From Hyperoodon ampullatus (Eukaryota; Chordata; Mammalia; Artiodactyla; Ziphiidae), in contig CATKHW010000011.1 in NCBI GenBank assembly GCA_949752795.1, positions 472,096 to 536,095 of the forward strand: a DNA stretch of 64,000 nt, given 5' to 3'. Shown in pieces: positions 37,542-49,714 of this stretch. A program made the position numbers and the translations under genes. Position 1 is the first letter of the stretch. The number at the start of each line of letters is the position of its first letter. The notes beneath the pieces were generated by a model. The model searched no databases, was not told the DNA's origin, and saw nothing but the letters and a program-made list of their open reading frames with translations.

Positions 37542-39280
37542 CTTGGCCAAAAAGGGCGTATGCGTTTTCTCCTGAATATATTCAGGAGAAAACGCATACG
37601 CCCTTTTTGGCCAAGTGCATCATTGTCGAAGTTGTGCCCCTCTTCCTGTGCTTTAAAGGCGATTCCAACGTACCTCTTGAAATCTGTTTCCTGCTATTCT
37701 GCCTCGCTTTCAAGTCCGCCTCGTTGCCTTCCCTCAACAGATTTTTGGACGATAGTTGTCCTTTATTACTCGGCCAGTTTGTGAATTGCTGTGCCCCTGA
37801 GCTCCATTTTTCAACTCGTTTTTGGTGAGCTGACCGCAAGTCCAAAATTTTGGTTCAGGACCTATACTGGTTCCCGGTGGGTGGCTGAGAATTTGGTTAA
37901 TTCTTCTTCCTGCCGGGAAATTACAGTGATATGTGCCCGTCCAAATGCCTAACAGCTACTCTCTCATTGGTTCTCCCTCTTCCCTTTCATCCTCTGCCAA
38001 ATTGGCAACCTCTGCGAACCAAGAGGTTAAAGGGGCTGTCTCTCCAAGTTGGGAGGTTGATAGTAAAGCAGACGGAAAGTCAAACCGGAGCACCAGGACA
38101 AGGACTATTCGTTGAGTTTTAGAAACCTTTCGTATTCACAGTGTGTCCGTTCTCTAGGTTTCCTGCACATGTTATAGCTGTAGTAACATTCCCTTCAACC
38201 TGGAGAGTTCGGACCCATGGAATGGGTGCCATGCATTATTGCTTTAAAGGGTCTGCATTTGCTCACCCAATCTCACCAATCGTCTCAGTCCCAAGTGTCC
38301 CTCCTTATGCCACATCCAGCTGTCGTTTTAGATAGGGTCATTCCAGCTTTCATCAGAGACCCTGAAGGAATTGTAAAGAATTTCCCAGTTTTTTTGTTTT
38401 GTTTTTGAAATTCCTTTTTATAGTGGGTTTGAGCTGATTCTCGCTGCCATGTTTATGCCAGTCTAGACACACTTGATTCCCTTACGGAGACATATCAATA
38501 CATAGGTTTTAAGATTCTTACTAGTCAGATATTTTCCTCTGCGGGAAATATGGGGTTTTGAGTCCCTTTCACTGAAGACGGTGTAGGTCTTGTCTATTCC
38601 ATAGTTGGTTTTTGGAACGGTACCTGTGCTTATATCAAACTCTGGTTTTATGCATCACCCCACCTCTCCTTCCCCCTTAAGCAGGTATAAGAGTGTTTTC
38701 TAAATGTGAGACACTGTTCTCTTTCCTAACTCAGTTCAAGTGTAGCCATGTTTACAGGATCTTCATAAGTGATATCTTATGATAAGTTTCTTTTTCTGTG
38801 TGACTTATTTCACTTAGAATCATCGTACCTGAATCCACCCATTTTGCTGCTACTGGTCTTATGACATTGATTTCATGGCTGAGGGATATTCCATCGTACG
38901 TAAGTACCACAATTTTTTGAACCATGTTTATATTTTCTGGGATACTTAAGGTGTATCCAAGTTGAGGTCCTTGTATGCAGTGCAGCCCTAAATTTTGGGG
39001 TGGCTCTGTCTTATTGATTTTCAGTTTTCCCAAGGTATATTCCCTAGACTGGTAGTGCCCTTGGCTCTGTAGCTCTGTTCTTTACTTGTTTTAGGGAACA
39101 GAATGCACTCCTCCAGAGAGGCAGTTGGCAATTTACATCCCGCCCATCAGCATAACAAGGCTCCCTGTTCTCCAGGGCCTGTCTTGCCTTTCTTGTTCTT
39201 ACACATTTTGTGGATGTCCCTTTTGACCGGTGGGAAGTGATACTTCTTTGTAGTGCAGATTTGCATTGCCCGCTTGCTTG
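37542..39280. repeat. Monomer U22 (1,739 bp), type C
   Basis: Perfect palindrome 37542-37615. 'acctctgcg' and 'tttcctgcac' match U19. Private 'aggacaagg' and 'taacattcc'. Its L1 part has 'actgaagacgg', shared with U26 and U29. Confidence 0.97.
38389..39267 (-). mobile_element. L1 3'-end relic in U22
   Basis: C-terminal frame open at 38752-39033, majority sequence. Carries 'actgaagacgg' in the 3' UTR part. Confidence 0.85.
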
Positions 39281-41019
39281 CTTGGCCAAAAAGGGCGTAT
39301 GCGTTTTCTCCTGAATATATTCAGGAGAAAACGCATACGCCCTTTTTGGCCAAGTGCATCATTGTCGAAGTTGTGCCCCTCTTCCTGTGCTTTAAAGGCG
39401 ATTCCAACGTACCTCTTGAAATCTGTTTCCTGCTATTCTGCCTCGCATTCAAGTCCGCCTCGTTGCCTTCCCTCAACAGATTTTTGGACGATAGTTGTCC
39501 TTTATTACTCGGCCAGTTTGTGAATTGCTGTGCCCCTGAGCTCCATTTTTCAACTCGTTTTTGGTGAGCTGACCGCAAGTCCAAAATTTTGGTTCAGGAC
39601 CTATACTGGTTCCCGGTGGGTGGCTGAGAATTTGGTTAATTCTTCTTCCTGCCGGGAAATTACAGTGATATGTGCCCGTCCAAATGCCTAACAGCTACTC
39701 TCTCATTGGTTCTCCCTCTTCCCTTTCATCCTCTGCCAAATTGGCAACCTGTCCGAACCAAGAGGTTAAAGGGGCTGTCTCTCCAAGTTGGGAGGTTGAT
39801 AGTAAAGCAGACGGAAAGTCAAACCGGAGCACCAGGAGAGGGACTATTCGTTGAGTTTCAGAAACCTTTCGTATTCACAGTGTGTCCGTTCTCTAGGTTT
39901 CCCGCACATGTTATAGCTGTAGTAATATTCCCTTCAACCTGGAGAGTTCGGACCCATGGAATGGGTGCCATGCATTATTGCTTTAAAGGGTCTGCATTTG
40001 CTCACCCAATCTCACCAATCGTCTCAGTCCCAAGTGTCCCTCCTTATGCCACATCCAGCTGTCGTTGTAGATAGGGTCATTCCAGCCTTCATCAGAGACC
40101 CTGAAGGAATTGTAAAGAATTTCCCAGGTTTTTTGTTTTGTTTTTGAAATTCCTTTTTATAGTGGGTTTGAGCTGATTCTCGCTGCCATGTTTATGCCAG
40201 TCTAGACACACTTGATTCCCTTACGGAGACATATCAATACATAGGTTTTAAGATTCTTACTAGTCAGATATTTTCCTCTGCGGGAAATATGGGGTTTTGA
40301 GTCCCTTTCACTGAGGATGGTGTAGGTCTTTTCTATTCCATAGTTGGTTTTTGGAACGGTACCTGTGCTTATATCAAACTCTGGTTTTATGCATCACCCC
40401 ACCTCTCCTTCCCCCTTAAGCAGGTATAAGAGTGTTTTCTAAATGTGAGACACTGTTCTCTTTCCTAACTCAGTTCAAGTGTAGCCATGTTTACAGGATC
40501 TTCATAAGTGATATCTTATGTTAAGTTTCTTTTTCTGTGTGACTTATTTCACTTAGAATCATCGTACCTGAATCCACCCATTTTGCTGCTACTGGTCTTA
40601 TGACATTGATTTCATGGCTGAGGGATATTCCATCGTACGTAAGTACCACAATTTTTTGAACCATGTTTATATTTTCTGGGATACTTAAGTTGTATCCAAG
40701 TTGAGGTCCTTGTATGCAGTGCAGCCCTAAATTTTGGGGTGGCTCTGTCTTATTGATTTTCAGTTTTCCCAAGGTATATTCCCTAGACTGGTAGTGCCCT
40801 TGGCTCTGTAGCTCTGTTCTTTACTTGTTTTAGGGAACAGAATGCACTCCTCCAGAGAGGCAGTTGTCAATTTACATCCCGCCCATCAGCATAACAAGGC
40901 TCCCTGTTCTCCAGGGCCTGTCTTGCCTTTCTTGTTCTTACACATTTTGTGGATGTCCCTTTTGACCGGTGGGAAGTGATACTTCTTTGTAGTGCAGATT
41001 TGCATTGCCCGCTTGCTTG
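39281..41019. repeat. Monomer U23 (1,739 bp)
   Basis: Perfect palindrome 39281-39354. 'cgcattcaag', 'gtttcagaaacc' and 'ccaggttttttg' are shared with U27, U28, U30 and U31. Private 'gtccgaacc'. Confidence 0.97.
40128..41006 (-). mobile_element. L1 3'-end relic in U23, early stop
   Basis: A single change ('cttatgttaag' near 40516) makes a stop after 83 codons (40521-40772). 'GYN' form. Confidence 0.85.
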
Positions 41020-42758
41020 CTTGGCCAAAAAGGGCGTATGCGTTTTCTCCTGAATATATTCAGGAGAAAACGCATACGCCCTTTTTGGCCAAGTGCATCA
41101 TTGTCGAAGTTGTGCCCCTCTTCCTGTGCTTTAAAGGCGATTCCAACGTACCTCTTGAAATCTGTTTCCTGCTATTCTGCCTCGCTTTCAAGTCCGCCTC
41201 GTTGCCTTCCCTCAACAGATTTTTGGACGATAGTTGTCCTTTATTACTCGGCCAGTTTGTGAATTGCTGTGCCCCTGAGCTCCATTTTTCAACTCGTTTT
41301 TGGTGACCTGACCGCAAGTCCAAAATTTTGGTTCAGGACCTATACTGGTTCCCGGTGGGTGGCTGAGAATTTGGTTAATTATTCTTCCTGCCGGGAAATT
41401 ACAGTGATATGTGCCCGTCCAAATGCCTAACAGCTACTCTCTCATTGGTTCTCCCTCTTCCCTTTCATCCTCTGCCAAATTGGCAACCTGTGCGAACCAA
41501 GAGGTTAAAGGCGCTGTCTCTCCAAGTTGGGAGGTTGATAGTAAAGCAGACGGAAAGTCAAACCGGAGCACCAGGAGAGGGACTATGCGTTGAGTTTTAG
41601 AAACCTTTCGTATTCACAGTGTGTCCGTTCTCTAGGTTTCCCGCACATGTTATAGCTGTAGTAATATTCCCTTCAACCTGGAGAGTTCGGACCCATGGAA
41701 TGGGTGCCATGCATTATTGCTTTAAAGGGTCTGCATTTGCTCACCCAATTCTACCAATCGTCTCGGTCCCAAGTGTCCCTCCTTATGCCACATCCAGCTG
41801 TCGTTGTAGATAGGGTCATTCCAGCTTTCATCAGAGACCCTGAAGGAATTGTAAAGAATTTCCCAGTTTTTTTGTTTTGTTTTTGAAATTCCTTTTTATA
41901 GTGGGTTTGAGCTGATTCTCGCTGCCATGTTTATGCCAGTCTAGACACACTTGATTCCCTTACGGAGACATATCAATACATAGGTTTTAAGATTCTTACT
42001 AGTCAGATATTTTCCTCTGCGGGAAATATGGGGTTTTGAGTCCCTTTCGCTGAGGACGGTGTAGGTCTTGTCTATTCCATAGTTGGTTTTTGGAACGGTA
42101 CCTGTGCTTATAACAAACTCTGGTTTTATGCATCACCCCACCTCTCCTTCCCCCTTAAGCAGGTATAAGAGTGTTTTCTAAATGTGAGACACTGTTCTCT
42201 TTCCTAACTCAGTTCAAGTGTAGCCATGTTTACAGGATCTTCATAAGTGATATCTTATGATAAGTTTCTTTTTCTGTGTGACTTATTTCACTTAGAATCA
42301 TCGTACCTGAATCCACCCATTTTGCTGCTACTGGTCTTATGACATTGATTTCATGGCTGAGGGATATTCTATTGTACGTAAGTACCACAATTTTTTGAAC
42401 CATGTTTATATTTTCTGGGATACTTAAGGTGTATCCAAGTTGAGGTCCTTGTATGCAGTGCAGCCCTAAATTTTGGGGTGGCTCTGTCTTATTGATTTTC
42501 AGTTTTCCCAAGGTATATTCCCTAGACTGGTAGTGCCCTTGGCTCTGTAGCTCTGTTCTTTACTTGTTTTAGGGAACAGAATGCACTCCTCCAGAGAGGC
42601 AGTTGGCAATTTACATCCCGCCCATCAGCATAACAAGGCTCCCTGTTCTCCAGGGCCTGTCTTGCCTTTCTTGTTCTTACACATTTTGTGGATGTCCCTT
42701 TTGACCGGTGGGAAGTGATACTTCTTTGTAGTGCAGATTTGCATTGCCCGCTTGCTTG
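41020..42758. repeat. Monomer U24 (1,739 bp)
   Basis: Perfect palindrome 41020-41093. Private 'ggtgacctgacc', 'aattattcttcc', 'aggcgctg', 'caattctacc' and 'tataacaaac'. Confidence 0.97.
41867..42745 (-). mobile_element. L1 3'-end relic in U24
   Basis: C-terminal frame open at 42230-42511, with private 'TYNRIS'. Confidence 0.85.
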
Positions 42759-44497
42759 CTTGGCCAAAAAGGGCGTATGCGTTTTCTCCTGAATATATTC
42801 AGGAGAAAACGCATACGCCCTTTTTGGCCAAGTGCATCATTGTCGAAGTTGTGCCCCTCTTCCTGTGCTTTAAAGGCGATTCCATCGTACCTCTTGAAAT
42901 CTGTTTCCTGCTATTCTGCCTCGCTTTCAAGTCCGCCTCGTTGCCTTCCCTCAACAGATTTTTGGACGATAGTTGTCCTTTATTACTCGGCCAGTTTGTG
43001 AATTGCTGTGCCCCTGAGCTCCATTTTTCAACTCGTTTTTGGTGAGCTGACCGCAAGTCCAAAATTTTGGTTCAGGACCTATACTGGTTCCCGGTGGGTG
43101 GCTGAGAATTTGGTTAATTCTTCTTCCTGCCGGGAAATTACAGTGATATGTGCCCGTCCAAATGCCTAACAGCTACTCTCTCATTGGTTCTCCCTCTTCC
43201 CTTTCATCCTCTGCCAAATTGGCAACCTGTGCGAACCAAGAGGTTAAAGGGGCTGTCTCTCCAAGTTGGGAGGTTGATAGTAAAGCAGACGGAAAGTCAA
43301 ACCGGAGCACCAGGAGAGGGACTATGCGTTGAGTTTTAGAAACCTTTCGTATTCACAGTGTGTCCGTTCTCTAGGTCTCCCGCACATGTTATAGCTGTAG
43401 TAATATTCCCTTCAACCTGGAGAGTTCGGACCCATGGAATGGGTGCCATGCATTATTGCTTTAAAGGGTCTGCATTTGCTCACCCAATCTCACCAATCGT
43501 CTCAGTCCCAAGTGTCCCTCCTTATGCCACATCCAGCTGTCGTTGTAGATAGGGTCATTCCAGCCTTCATCAGAGACCCTGAAGGAATTGCAAAGAATTT
43601 CCCAGTTTTTTTGTTTTGTTTTTGAAATTCCTTTTTATAGTGGGTTTGAGCTGATTCTCGCTGCCATGTTTATGCCAGTCTAGACACACTTGATTCCCTT
43701 ACGGAGACATATCAATACATAGGTTTTAAGATTCTTACTAGTCAGATATTTTCCTCTGCGGGAAATATGGGGTTTTGAGTCCCTTTCGCTGAGGACGGTG
43801 TAGGTCTTGTCTATTCCATAGTTGGTTTTTGGAACGGTACCTGTGCTTATATCAAACTCTGGTTTTATGCATCACCCCACCTCTCCTTCCCCCTTAAGCA
43901 GGTATAAGAGTGTTTTCTAAATGTGAGACACTGTTCTCTTTCCTAACTCAGTTCAAGTGTAGCCATGTTTACAGGATCTTCATAAGTGATATCTTATGAT
44001 AAGTTTCTTTTTCTGTGTGACTTATTTGACTTAGAATCATCGTACCTGAATCCACCCATTTTGCTGCTACTGGTCTTATGACATTGATTTCATGGCTGAG
44101 GGATATTCCATCGTACGTAAGTACCACAATTTTTTGAACCATGTTTATATTTTCTGGGATGCTTAAGTTGTATCCAAGTTGAGGTCCTTGTATGCAGTGC
44201 AGCCCTAAATTTTGGGGTGGCTCTGTCTTATTGATTTTCAGTTTTCCCAAGGTATATTCCCTAGACTGGTAGTGCCCTTGGCTCTGTAGCTCTGTTCTTT
44301 ACTTGTTTTAGGGAACAGAATGCACTCCTCCAGAGAGGCAGTTGGCAATTTACATCCCGCCCATCAGCATAACAAGGCTCCCTGTTCTCCAGGGCCTGTC
44401 TTGCCTTTCTTGTTCTTACACATTTTGTGGATGTCCCTTTTGACCGGTGGGAAGTGATACTTCTTTGTAGTGCAGATTTGCATTGCCCGCTTGCTTG
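42759..44497. repeat. Monomer U25 (1,739 bp)
   Basis: Perfect palindrome 42759-42832. 'ccatcgtacc' is shared with U35 and U36. Private 'ggtctccc', 'attgcaaag' and 'atttgactta'. Confidence 0.97.
43606..44484 (-). mobile_element. L1 3'-end relic in U25
   Basis: C-terminal frame open at 43969-44250, 'GYN' form, with private 'ILSQIS'. Confidence 0.85.
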
Positions 44498-46236
44498 CTT
44501 GGCCAAAAAGGGCGTATGCGTTTTCTCCTGAATATATTCAGGAGAAAACGCATACGCCCTTTTTGGCCAAGTGCATCATTGTCGAAGTTGTGCCCCTCTT
44601 CCTGTGCTTTAAAGGCGATTCCAACGTACCTCTTGAAATCTGTTTCCTGCTATTCTGCCTCGCTTTCAAGTCCGCCTCGTTGCCTTCCCTCAACAGATTT
44701 TTGGACGATAGTTGTCCTTTATTACTCGGCCAGTTTGTGAATTGCTGTGCCCCTGAGCTCCATTTTTCAACTCGTTTTTGGTGAGCTGAACGCAAGTCCA
44801 AAATTTTGGTTCAGGACCTATACTGGTGCCCGGTGGGTGGCTGAGAATTTGGTTAATTCTTCTTCCTGCCGGGAAATTACAGTGATATGTGCCCGTCCAA
44901 ATGCCTAACAGCTACTCTCTCATTGGTTCTCCCTCTTCCCTTTCATCCTCTGCCAAATTGGCAACCTGTGCGAACCAAGAGGTTAAAGGGGCTGTCTCTC
45001 CAAGTTGGGAGGTTGATAGTAAAGCAGACGGAAAGTCAAACCGGAGCACCAGGAGAGGGACTATGCGTTGAGTTTTAGAAACCTTTCGTATTCACAGTGT
45101 GTCCGTTCTCTAGGTTTCCCGCACATGTTATAGCTGTAGTAATATTCCCTTCAACCTGGAGAGTTCGGACCCATGGAATGGGTGCCATGCATTATTGCTT
45201 TAAAGGGTCTGCATTTGCTCACCCAATCTCACCAATCGTCTCAGTCCCAAGTGTCCCTCCTTATGCCACATCCAGCTGTCGTTGTAGATAGGGTCATTCC
45301 AGCCTTCATCAGAGACCCTGAAGGAATTGTAAAGAATTTCCCAGTTTTTTTGTTTTGTTTTTGAAATTCCTTTTTATAGTGGGTTTGAGCTGATTCTCGC
45401 TGCCATGTTTATGCCAGTCTAGACACACTTGATTCCCTTACGGAGACATATCAATACATAGGTTTTAAGATTCTTACTAGTCAGATATTTTCCTCTGCGG
45501 GAAATATGGGGTTTTGAGTCCCTTTCACTGAAGACGGTGTAGGTCTTGTCTATTCCATAGTTGGTTTTTGGAACGGTACCTGTGCTTATATCAAACTCTG
45601 GTTTTATGCATCACCCCACCTCTCCTTCCCCCTTAAGCAGGTATAAGAGTGTTTTCTAAATGTGAGACACTGTTCTCTTTCCTAACTCAGTTCAAGTGTA
45701 GCCATGTTTACAGGATCTTCATAAGTGATATCTTATGATAAGTTTCTTTTTCTGTGTGACTTATTTCACTTAGAATCATCGTACCTGAATCCACCCATTT
45801 TGCTGCTACTGGTCTTATGACATTGATTTCATGGCTGAGGGATATTCCATCGTACGTAAGTACCACAATTTTTTGAACCATGTTTATATTTTCTGGGATA
45901 CTTAAGGTGTATCCAAGTTGAGGTCCTTGTATGCAGTGCAGCCCTAAATTTTGGGGTGGCTCTGTCTTATTGATTTTCAGTTTTCCCAAGGTATATTCCC
46001 TAGACTGGTAGTGCCCTTGGCTCTGTAGCTCTGTTCTTTACTTGTTTTAGGGAACAGAATGCACTCCTCCAGAGAGGCAGTTGTCAATTTACATCCCGCC
46101 CATCAGCATAACAAGGCTCCCTGTTCTCCAGGGCCTGTCTTGCCTTTCTTGTTCTTACACATTTTGTGGATGTCCCTTTTGACCGGTGGGAAGTGATACT
46201 TCTTTGTAGTGCAGATTTGCATTGCCCGCTTGCTTG
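44498..46236. repeat. Monomer U26 (1,739 bp)
   Basis: Perfect palindrome 44498-44571. 'gctgaacgc' (44785-44793) and 'ggtgcccgg' match U29 at exactly +5,217 bp. Confidence 0.97.
45345..46223 (-). mobile_element. L1 3'-end relic in U26
   Basis: C-terminal frame open at 45708-45989, 'GYT' form. It has 'actgaagacgg' as in U22 and U29. Confidence 0.85.
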
Positions 46237-47975
46237 CTTGGCCAAAAAGGGCGTATGCGTTTTCTCCTGAATATATTCAGGAGAAAACGCATACGCCCTT
46301 TTTGGCCAAGTGCATCATTGTCGAAGTTGTGCCCCTCTTCCTGTGCTTTAAAGGCGATTCCAACGTACCTCTTGAAATCTGTTTCCTGCTATTCTGCCTC
46401 GCATTCAAGTCCGCCTCGTTGCCTTCCCTCAACAGATTTTTGGACGATAGTTGTCCTTTATTACTCGGCCAGTTTGTGAATTGCTGTGCCCCTGAGCTCC
46501 ATTTTTCAACTCGTTTTTGGTGAGCTGACCGCAAGTCCAAAATTTTGGTTCAGGACCTATACTGGTTCCCGGTGGGTGGCTGAGAATTTGGTTAATTCTT
46601 CTTCCTGCCGGGAAATTACAGTGATATGTGCCCGTCCAAATGCCTAACAGCTACTCTCTCATTGGTTCTCCCTCTTCCCTTTCATCCTCTGCCAAATTGG
46701 CAACCTGTGCGAACCAAGAGGTTAAAGGGGCTGTCTCTCCAAGTTGGGAGGTTGATAGTAAAGCAGACGGAAAGTCAAACCGGAGCACCAGGAGAGGGAC
46801 TATTCGTTGAGTTTCAGAAACCTTTCGTATTCACAGTGTGTCCGTTCTCTAGGTTTCCCGCACATGTTATAGCTGTAGTAATATTCCCTTCAACCTGGAG
46901 AGTTCGGACCCATGGAATGGGTGCCATGCATTATTGCTTTAAAGGGTCTGCATTTGCTCACCCAATCTCACCAATCGTCTCAGTCCCAAGTGTCCCTCCT
47001 TATGCCACATCCAGCTGTCGTTGTAGATAGGGTCATTCCAGCCTTCATCAGAGACCCTGAAGGAATTGTAAAGAATTTCCCAGGTTTTTTGTTTTGTTTT
47101 TGAAATTCCTTTTTATAGTGGGTTTGAGCTGATTCTCGCTGCCATGTTTATGCCAGTCTAGACACACTTGATTCCCTTACGGAGACATATCAATACATAG
47201 GTTTTAAGATTCTTACTAGTCAGATATTTTCCTCTGCGGGAAATATGGGGTTTTGTGTCCCTTTCACTGAGGATGGTGTAGGTCTTTTCTATTCCATAGT
47301 TGGTTTTTGGAACGGTACCTGTGCTTATATCAAACTCTGGTTTTATGCATCACCCCACCTCTCCTTCCCCCTTAAGCAGGTATAAGAGTGTTTTCTAAAT
47401 GTGAGACACTGTTCTCTTTCCTAACTCAGTTCAAGTGTAGCCATGTTTACAGGATCTTCATAAGTGATATCTTATGATAAGTTTCTTTTTCTGTGTGACT
47501 TATTTCACTTAGAATCATCGTACCTGAATCCACCCATTTTGCTGCTACTGGTCTTATGACATTGATTTCATGGCTGAGGGATATTCCATCGTACGTAAGT
47601 ACCACAATTTTTTGAACCATGTTTATATTTTCTGGGATACTTAAGTTGTATCCAAGTTGAGGTCCTTGTATGCAGTGCAGCCCTAAATTTTGGGGTGGCT
47701 CTGTCTTATTGATTTTCAGTTTTCCCAAGGTATATTCCCTAGACTGGTAGTGCCCTTGGCTCTGTAGCTCTGTTCTTTACTTGTTTTAGGGAACAGAATG
47801 CACTCCTCCAGAGAGGCAGTTGTCAATTTACATCCCGCCCATCAGCATAACAAGGCTCCCTGTTCTCCAGGGCCTGTCTTGCCTTTCTTGTTCTTACACA
47901 TTTTGTGGATGTCCCTTTTGACCGGTGGGAAGTGATACTTCTTTGTAGTGCAGATTTGCATTGCCCGCTTGCTTG
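46237..47975. repeat. Monomer U27 (1,739 bp)
   Basis: Perfect palindrome 46237-46310. 'cgcattcaag', 'gtttcagaaacc' and 'ttttgtgtccc' are shared with U30 at +5,217 bp. Confidence 0.97.
47084..47962 (-). mobile_element. L1 3'-end relic in U27
   Basis: C-terminal frame open at 47447-47728, 'GYN' form. 'ttttgtgtccc' is in the 3' UTR part. Confidence 0.85.
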
Positions 47976-49714
47976 CTTGGCCAAAAAGGGCGTATGCGTT
48001 TTCTCCTGAATATATTCAGGAGAAAACGCATACGCCCTTTTTGGCCAAGTGCATCATTGTCGAAGTTGTGCCCCTCTTCCTGTGCTTTAAAGGCGATTCC
48101 AACGTACCTCTTGAAATCTGTTTCCTGCTATTCTGCCTCGCATTCAAGTCCGCCTCGTTGCCTTCCCTCAACAGATTTTTGGACGATAGTTGTCCTTTAT
48201 TACTCGGCCAGTTTGTGAATTGCTGTGCCCCTGAGCTCCATTTTTCAACTCGTTTTTGGTGAGCTGACCGCAAGTCCAAAATTTTGGTTCAGGGCCTATA
48301 CTGGTTCCCGGTGGGTGGCTGAGAATTTGGTTAATTCTTCTTCCTGCCGGGAAATTACAGTGATATGTGCCCGTCCAAATGCCTAACAGCTACTCTCTCA
48401 TTGGTTCTCCCTCTTCCCTTTCTTCCTCTGCCAAATTGGCAACCTGTGCGAACCAAGAGGTTAAAGGGGCTGTCTCTCCAAGTTGGGAGGTTGATAGTAA
48501 AGCAGACGGAAAGTCAAACCGGAGCACCAGGAGAGGGACTATTCGTTGAGTTTCAGAAACCTTTCGTATTCACAGTGTGTCCGTTCTCTAGGTTTCCCGC
48601 ACATGTTATAGCTGTAGTAATATTCCCTTCAACCTGGAGAGTTCGGACCCATGGAATGGGTGCCATGCATTATTGCTTTAAAGGGTCTGCATTTGCTCAC
48701 CCAATCTCACCAATCGTCTCAGTCCCAAGTGTCCCTCCTTATGCCACATCCAGCTGTCGTTGTAGATAGGGTCATTCCAGCCTTCATCAGAGACCCTGAA
48801 GGAATTGTAAAGAATTTCCCAGGTTTTTTGTTTTGTTTTTGAAATTCCTTTTTATAGTGGGTTTGAGCTGATTCTCGCTGCCATGTTTATGCCAGTCTAG
48901 ACACACTTGATTCCCTTACGGAGACATATCAATACATAGGTTTTAAGATTCTTACTAGTCAGATATTTTCCTCTGCGGGAAATATGGGGTTTTGTGTCCC
49001 TTTCACTGAGGATTGTGTAGGTCTTTTCTATTCCATAGTTGGTTTTTGTAACGGTACCTGTGCTTATATCAAACTCTGGTTTTATGCATCACCCCACCTC
49101 TCCTTCCCCCTTAAGCAGGTATAAGAGTGTTTTCTAAATGTGAGACACTGTTCTCTTTCCTAACTCAGTTCAAGTGTAGCCATGTTTACAGGATCTTCAT
49201 AAGTGATATCTTATGATAAGTTTCTTTTTCTGTGTGACTTATTTCACTTAGAATCATCGTACCTGAATCCACCCATTTTGCTGCTACTGGTCTTATGACA
49301 TTGATTTCATGGCTGAGGGATATTCCATCGTACGTAAGTACCACAATTTTTTGAACCATGTTTATATTTTCTGGGATACTTAAGTTGTATCCAAGTTGAG
49401 GTCCTTGTATGCAGTGCACCCCTAAATTTTGGGGTGGCTCTGTCTTATTGATTTTCAGTTTTCCCAAGGTATATTCCCTAGACTGGTAGTGCCCTTGGCT
49501 CTGTAGCTCTGTTCTTTACTTGTTTTAGGGAACAGAATGCACTCCTCCGGAGAGGCAGTTGTCAATTTACATCCCGCCCATCAGCATAACAAGGCTCCCT
49601 GTTCTCCAGGGCCTGTCTTGCCTTTCTTGTTCTTACACATTTTGTGGATGTCCCTTTTGACCGGTGGGAAGTGATACTTCTTTGTAGTGCAGATTTGCAT
49701 TGCCCGCTTGCTTG
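47976..49714. repeat. Monomer U28 (1,739 bp)
   Basis: Perfect palindrome 47976-48049. 'cagggcctata', 'cctttcttcc', 'tttttgtaacgg' and 'cctccggag' all recur in U31 at +5,217 bp. Private 'gaggattgtg' and 'gtgcacccc'. Confidence 0.97.
48823..49701 (-). mobile_element. L1 3'-end relic in U28
   Basis: C-terminal frame open at 49186-49467, with private 'LGVHC'. 'tttttgtaacgg' and 'cctccggag' are shared with U31. Confidence 0.85.
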
